10,417 nt of DNA from an uncultured Flavobacteriales bacterium (lineage in GTDB: Bacteria; Bacteroidota; Bacteroidia; Flavobacteriales_D; Parvicellaceae): the NCBI GenBank assembly GCA_938084875.1, contig CALKFX010000176.1, positions 1 to 10,417 of the forward strand, in the 5' to 3' direction. The position numbers and the translations under genes were made by a program. This document shows, in pieces, positions 8,001 through 10,417 of this stretch (position 1 is the stretch's first letter; each line of letters opens with the position of its first letter). A model generated the notes under the pieces. That model had not been told where the DNA came from. It worked only from the letters and a program-made list of their open reading frames with translations, and searched no databases.

Positions 8001-10417
8001 TTACAGGAACTAATAGTTTTGGTTGTTTTATCAAAGATACTTTTCAAATTACAGTAAATGATTTACCAACTGTAAATGCAGGTTCTGATCAAACAGTATG
8101 CATTGGGGATTCAGTAACACTAAATGCAAGCGGTAATGCATTAAATTTCGCTTGGGACAATAGTATTGTTGATGGACAAATATTTGAGGTCATTAATACT
8201 CAAAATTATATATTAACGGGAACATCCTCAGACGGTTGTATTAGTACAGACACAGTATTAATTAATGGCTTGACTTCCCCATCTACTGATGCTGGCAATG
8301 ATATTAATTTATGTATAAATGATTCTGTACAATTACAAGCTTCAGGAGCTGATAATTATTCGTGGTCTCCAAATACATTTTTGAGTGCATCAAACATCTC
8401 TAACCCATGGGCGGTGCCTACAGTAAATACAACCTACATTCTAACAGGAAGTTTAGCAAATGGATGTACTAAAAATGATACTATATCCATTGATATTAAT
8501 CCATTACCAGTTTTAACCACATCTAATGATGTAGTAATTTGTGAAGGAGATACTATTCAAATTGAAGTATTTGGAGGTAATTCTTTCAACTGGTTGACAA
8601 CTAATAATATTTCAAATTCTACAGTAAGCAATCCACAAGTTTGGCCTACCACTACTACTACTTATAAAGTTTTAGCAAGCGATATTAATACCTGTGCCGA
8701 TACTGCTGAAATTACAATCACTGTCAATCCAAAGCCAACTATCGATGCTGGTATTGACCAAAATATTTGTTTTGGAGATTCTACTTCTTTAAATGCTTCA
8801 GGCAGTTCCATGAGCTACTCTTGGAATAATGGAATTATCGATGGAATACTTTTTGAAGTAAATACAACCCAAGACTATATTGTAGTTGGTACGGATATTA
8901 ATAACTGTACCAATCAAGATACTGTTACTGTAAATATTTTAAGTCTACCAACTATTGATGCTGGATTAGATGAAACTATTTGTTTTGGAGATTCTATTCA
9001 ACTTTCTGCATCGGGTGGCGATAATTACTTATGGACTCCTAATAATAATATTACTAGCAATAACATTTCAAATCCAATTGTCTTCCCTGCTAGTCTTACT
9101 CAATACGTAGTAACTGGAACGGATTTAAATAACTGCTCTAATAAAGACTCAGTGTTGGTTTTGGTAAATGATTTACCTGTAATTATTACTTCCAATGACG
9201 CATCTATTTGTTATGGAGATAGTATAGTTATTTCTGCAAGTGGTGGAACCACTTATCAATGGCTAAATCAAGATTCAATTAGCAATATTAATGTTTCAAA
9301 TCCAGAAGTTTGGCCTTCATTAAGTTCTACTTATCCAGTGATTGTTACTGGTGCTAATAGCTGTATCGATACTGCAGAAATAAATATTCAAGTCAATAGC
9401 TTACCAATAGTAAATGCTGGTATTAATCAAAATATATGTACTGGAGACACTACTCAAATTAATGTTGTAGGTGCAGTGAATTACCAGTGGAGTCCTAATA
9501 TAAATATTTCAGCAACCAATTTTAGTACAATTAGTGCTTGGCCAGTAGACACTATAAGTTATATAGTCACGGGCATAGATGCTAATTTTTGTAAAAATAA
9601 AGATACTATTTATATAAATGTCTGGAATTTACCTGCAGCAGATGCTGGCGAGGATCTATGGATATGTCCTGGTGGATCTCTAACATTATCTGCAATTGGT
9701 GGTATTACTTATAATTGGTTTCCAGATTCAACACTTAGCTCATCTGTTGGAACTCCAACAGCTAGTCCATTTGATGACGAAACGTATGTAGTTGAAGTAA
9801 TGGATATAAATAATTGTATAAATTATGATACTCTATTTTTGAAAGTTGAACAAAACGTTCCAACAGATGCTGGTGGAGATACGATAATCATATGTGGATC
9901 AACGAGTGTAGTCTTAGGGGGAAACCCTACTTCTCCAATTGGTTCATCTTATCTTTGGACTTCTTCCTCAAATATAACTAATCCTACTAATTCAAATCCA
10001 ATCTCAGTGCCGAGTGTTCCAAGTTGGTTCACTGTACAGACAGCCAATGACACTTGTACAGGAATTGATTCTGTATTTGTGGACTTTTTTAGTGATGTTG
10101 TTGGAAATTCATCTATTGATACCTCAATATGTTTTGGAGAAACTACAACCATATCTGCTTCTGGAGGTAGTTCCTATTTATGGTCACCAATAACGAATTC
10201 GATAGGAGACACCATTCTTATAAATGAATCTTCTGCAAATCCAGTGGTATCCCCTAAAGAAACAACCATCTTTGAAGTTTCCATATTTGACACCAATGGA
10301 TGTTTTATAATTGATACCACAATCGTCAATATAAAACAGCTACCGACTTTGGATTTAGGAGCAGATTTATTTTATTGCCTAAATGACAGCATAGAACTAT
10401 CCTCTCCAGTGGATCAA
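5096..10417 (+). CDS. Giant secreted lectin / Ig-like repeat protein, probable surface adhesin (3' end beyond window)
   Basis: The frame is open for 1774 codons from ATG 5096 to the last base of the window, with no stop seen. Residues 1-20 form a signal peptide (FGNSFA-T). Residues 21-343 form an N-terminal region opening with THLVGGNLAYEF, as in many large Bacteroidota surface proteins, with several cysteines and a cadherin-like part from about 195 (IDPDGDEL). Residues 345-465 form another beta-sandwich-like region. Residues 474-554 form a PKD-like domain. Ig-like modules 1-2 cover about 556-714. A legume-type (L-type) lectin domain spans about 715-915. Modules 3-14 run from 916 to the window edge, the last incomplete. 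The protein is rich in Asn, Thr and Ser. A role in carbohydrate-mediated adhesion is inferred from the lectin and repeats. A C-terminal T9SS sorting domain (type A or CHU_C-like) is expected but lies outside. The start is in the same frame as the previous gene, but TAA 5084-5086 and a fresh signal peptide show these are separate genes, probably co-transcribed. Confidence 0.88.
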   Translation, partial: MIRIVFLFILNVVLFGNSFATHLVGGNLAYEFVGVQPNGDFRYTLKLNYYFDCGSNSNWQPPGIPTNMSVGVYAHDDPTDIYPTSAGSYPKYGSTDVDMVYNSAIQQYFEVNPNNPSGCTVGTSTCIYTVLYTGQIDLAPINPSTGQPVIGGYFLIHEACCRNGGANGIDNIQDPGSAGMAFYAYIPPYGYENNSPTFTDNPVPFICSGDTTTFLNTAIDPDGDELLFSFTAPLDGNHSGGWGGSNNVNTPGAGAGPGNSLTWYPNTYPWPIEEVTYAGGYSYQQPFGPTGFYYISASNGLTKYNSNNQGKYVVGLMIKEYRNGTLIGISTREVQLNIIACPPNIAPNLNPSAGSTNTNFSVEEGESLSFNFGFYDPDTPADSLTLRINGQIFDSTFTTPEADVAGGYFDTLYSDPINGVDTVGTTFTWNTGCGQAQALPYIFSASVSDRGCPPKTTDVVYEITVNKTNPPANIYGTLIECQNAEVVYTTDNNPNIPGYTWDVSANGIITQNYGDSVKILWTAPGTGSVFLKALNQYGCESDPILINTTITPAPTVDAGIDVSICIGDSVLLSGTTNSLPGYISLWQPNNNVSSPTSMSTWVNPTVTTSYYLLVQRGTSCIGGDSVKVTVDVGNIDAGSDVTICLGDTVSLNASGNGSNFSWTPSSNISQTNTASTQVWPDITTQYNVQFTSTNNCQAEDSVIVFVNPFPGTSPNFVLNGSASSLGNNTYQMTTAILNDFASIWNNSMIDLSQSFQIEAELNFGTNDATGADGMAFVLQQTSNTYAPTGANNQFAIIDPSFIVEFDTWNNQNNNDIVDDHIAILKDGSSDHNINSLLNPISLGNVEDGLWHTVSFNWNPVTQNFTVDFDGVQVATFNYDIIQNIFNGTNSVYWGFTATTGGSFNNQSIKFTNTSTFSPINDLVICENDTVTINPPVLTNSYLWTPNISINDNTIESPNFNPSITTTYYFTGTNSFGCFIKDTFQITVNDLPTVNAGSDQTVCIGDSVTLNASGNALNFAWDNSIVDGQIFEVINTQNYILTGTSSDGCISTDTVLINGLTSPSTDAGNDINLCINDSVQLQASGADNYSWSPNTFLSASNISNPWAVPTVNTTYILTGSLANGCTKNDTISIDINPLPVLTTSNDVVICEGDTIQIEVFGGNSFNWLTTNNISNSTVSNPQVWPTTTTTYKVLASDINTCADTAEITITVNPKPTIDAGIDQNICFGDSTSLNASGSSMSYSWNNGIIDGILFEVNTTQDYIVVGTDINNCTNQDTVTVNILSLPTIDAGLDETICFGDSIQLSASGGDNYLWTPNNNITSNNISNPIVFPASLTQYVVTGTDLNNCSNKDSVLVLVNDLPVIITSNDASICYGDSIVISASGGTTYQWLNQDSISNINVSNPEVWPSLSSTYPVIVTGANSCIDTAEINIQVNSLPIVNAGINQNICTGDTTQINVVGAVNYQWSPNINISATNFSTISAWPVDTISYIVTGIDANFCKNKDTIYINVWNLPAADAGEDLWICPGGSLTLSAIGGITYNWFPDSTLSSSVGTPTASPFDDETYVVEVMDINNCINYDTLFLKVEQNVPTDAGGDTIIICGSTSVVLGGNPTSPIGSSYLWTSSSNITNPTNSNPISVPSVPSWFTVQTANDTCTGIDSVFVDFFSDVVGNSSIDTSICFGETTTISASGGSSYLWSPITNSIGDTILINESSANPVVSPKETTIFEVSIFDTNGCFIIDTTIVNIKQLPTLDLGADLFYCLNDSIELSSPVDQ
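6515..6757 (+). other. PKD-like domain of the giant protein
   Basis: Residues 474-554 open with IYGTLIECQNAEVVYTT and continue through GYTWDVSANG, then VKILWTAPGTGSVFLKALNQYGC. This pattern (IxG, Cys, YT, W-V-G, W, and a late GC) is typical of PKD-like domains in Bacteroidota surface proteins. It directly precedes the first Ig-like module, so it probably belongs to the extended stalk. Domain borders are approximate. Confidence 0.6.
6761..7237 (+). repeat. Ig-like modules 1 and 2, ahead of the lectin domain
   Basis: Two modules start at 6761 and 6998 (79 and 80 residues). Both open with (V/I)DAGxDVxIC followed by xGD, have a central Trp (LWQP and FSWTP) and end with a second Cys and a D-S-V strand (GGDSVKVTV and AEDSVIVFV). 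They share the plan of modules 3-14 after the lectin domain, so the lectin appears to have been placed inside, or flanked by expansion of, a pre-existing array. Confidence 0.75.
7238..7840 (+). other. L-type (legume-like) lectin domain inside the giant protein
   Basis: Residues 715-915 match the bacterial and legume L-type lectin fold. The carbohydrate-loop motif GADGMAFVLQ contains Asp772. The metal-site motif VEFDTWNNQ contains Glu804, Asp806 and Asn810, followed by Asp815 and His820. A later segment, WHTVSFNW with FTVDFDGVQVATF, is the usual central strand pair, and YWGFTATTGG near the end matches the VGFSATTG signature of the family. The domain has no cysteines. It should bind Ca and a transition metal and, through them, a carbohydrate; the sugar specificity cannot be read from sequence. 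Confidence 0.85.
7841..10417 (+). repeat. Train of Ig-like modules 3-14 after the lectin domain
   Basis: Modules start at about 7841, 8072, 8285, 8513, 8741, 8954, 9182, 9410, 9638, 9863, 10103 and 10349; the last is cut by the window edge. Lengths are 71-82 residues. The consensus is DAGxDxxICxGDSxxLxASG, then YxWxP, NISNPxVxP, TTxYxVTGTD, NxC, and (D/N)xDTVxVxVN with LP leading into the next module. Every complete module has exactly two cysteines and one central Trp, consistent with an Ig-type sandwich carrying one disulfide. Some late modules (12 and 13) deviate, losing the DAG or GD motif. The array probably forms a long stalk displaying the lectin. Confidence 0.8.
8072..9409 (+). repeat. 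Tandem duplication of a 669-bp three-module block
   Basis: Modules 4-5-6 (8072-8740) and 7-8-9 (8741-9409) are each 213+228+228 bp and align without any gap. Hand alignment gives about 34/71, 35/76 and 38/76 identical residues. Modules 4 and 7 share a distinctive short form (I-(V/I)-DG, FEV, TQ-x-Y-I). Modules 5 and 8 share DNYxW and NNISNP-type motifs. Modules 6 and 9 share TSND, VSNPxVWP and DTAEI. The matching order and lengths indicate that the block was duplicated as a unit. Confidence 0.8.

Noticed and set aside
9949..10152. 67-codon open frame on the minus strand
   Set aside because: It is antisense to Ig-like modules 12-13 of the giant protein; no independent evidence for a gene.
6761..10417. 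Periodic DNA similarity that could suggest a CRISPR array or satellite repeat
   Set aside because: The period is 213-246 bp, it follows codon boundaries, and the similarity is at protein level; these are Ig-like domain repeats, not short identical repeats with spacers.

Overview
This is an AT-rich window (roughly two thirds A+T by eye) with all genes on the + strand. It looks like a chromosomal segment from a member of the Bacteroidota, most likely a flavobacterium-like organism. The reasons are: a gene trio of periplasmic peptidyl-prolyl isomerase-related proteins ending in SurA; a secreted protein with PKD, GEVED and fibronectin type III domains and a type IX secretion system (T9SS) type A C-terminal sorting domain; no Shine-Dalgarno-like sites; and a giant Asn/Thr/Ser-rich surface protein of a kind common in these bacteria.

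Layout. Positions 2-202 are the 3' end of a parvulin/SurA-type isomerase gene. Positions 206-1063 encode a small lipoprotein related to SurA/PpiC proteins but without a recognisable isomerase core. Positions 1060-2391 encode a SurA-type chaperone/isomerase. These three genes are packed head to tail (3-nt gap, then a 4-nt ATGA overlap) and look like one operon for outer-membrane protein folding in the periplasm. A 136-bp spacer (2392-2527) follows, with no convincing terminator and only a weak promoter candidate.

Positions 2528-5086 encode an 852-residue secreted multidomain protein. Nine bases after its stop, at 5096, a very large reading frame begins and runs without a stop to the end of the window: 1774 codons, with the 3' end missing. 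This second protein has a signal peptide, a roughly 320-residue N-terminal region, two beta-sandwich-like regions, two Ig-like modules, an L-type (legume-like) lectin domain, and then a long train of Ig-like modules of 71-82 residues, the last cut by the window edge. It is probably a cell-surface or secreted carbohydrate-binding adhesin. A T9SS sorting domain is expected beyond the window but is not seen.

The most notable observations are in the giant gene. All five metal-ligand side chains of the concanavalin A site are present at exactly the same spacing. A three-module block of exactly 669 bp is duplicated in tandem without any length change (8072-8740 and 8741-9409), with signs of mosaic exchange between modules. 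I see no RNA genes, CRISPR array, insertion sequence or defence system. I do not claim a new molecular system; the giant lectin/Ig-module protein is the best lead.
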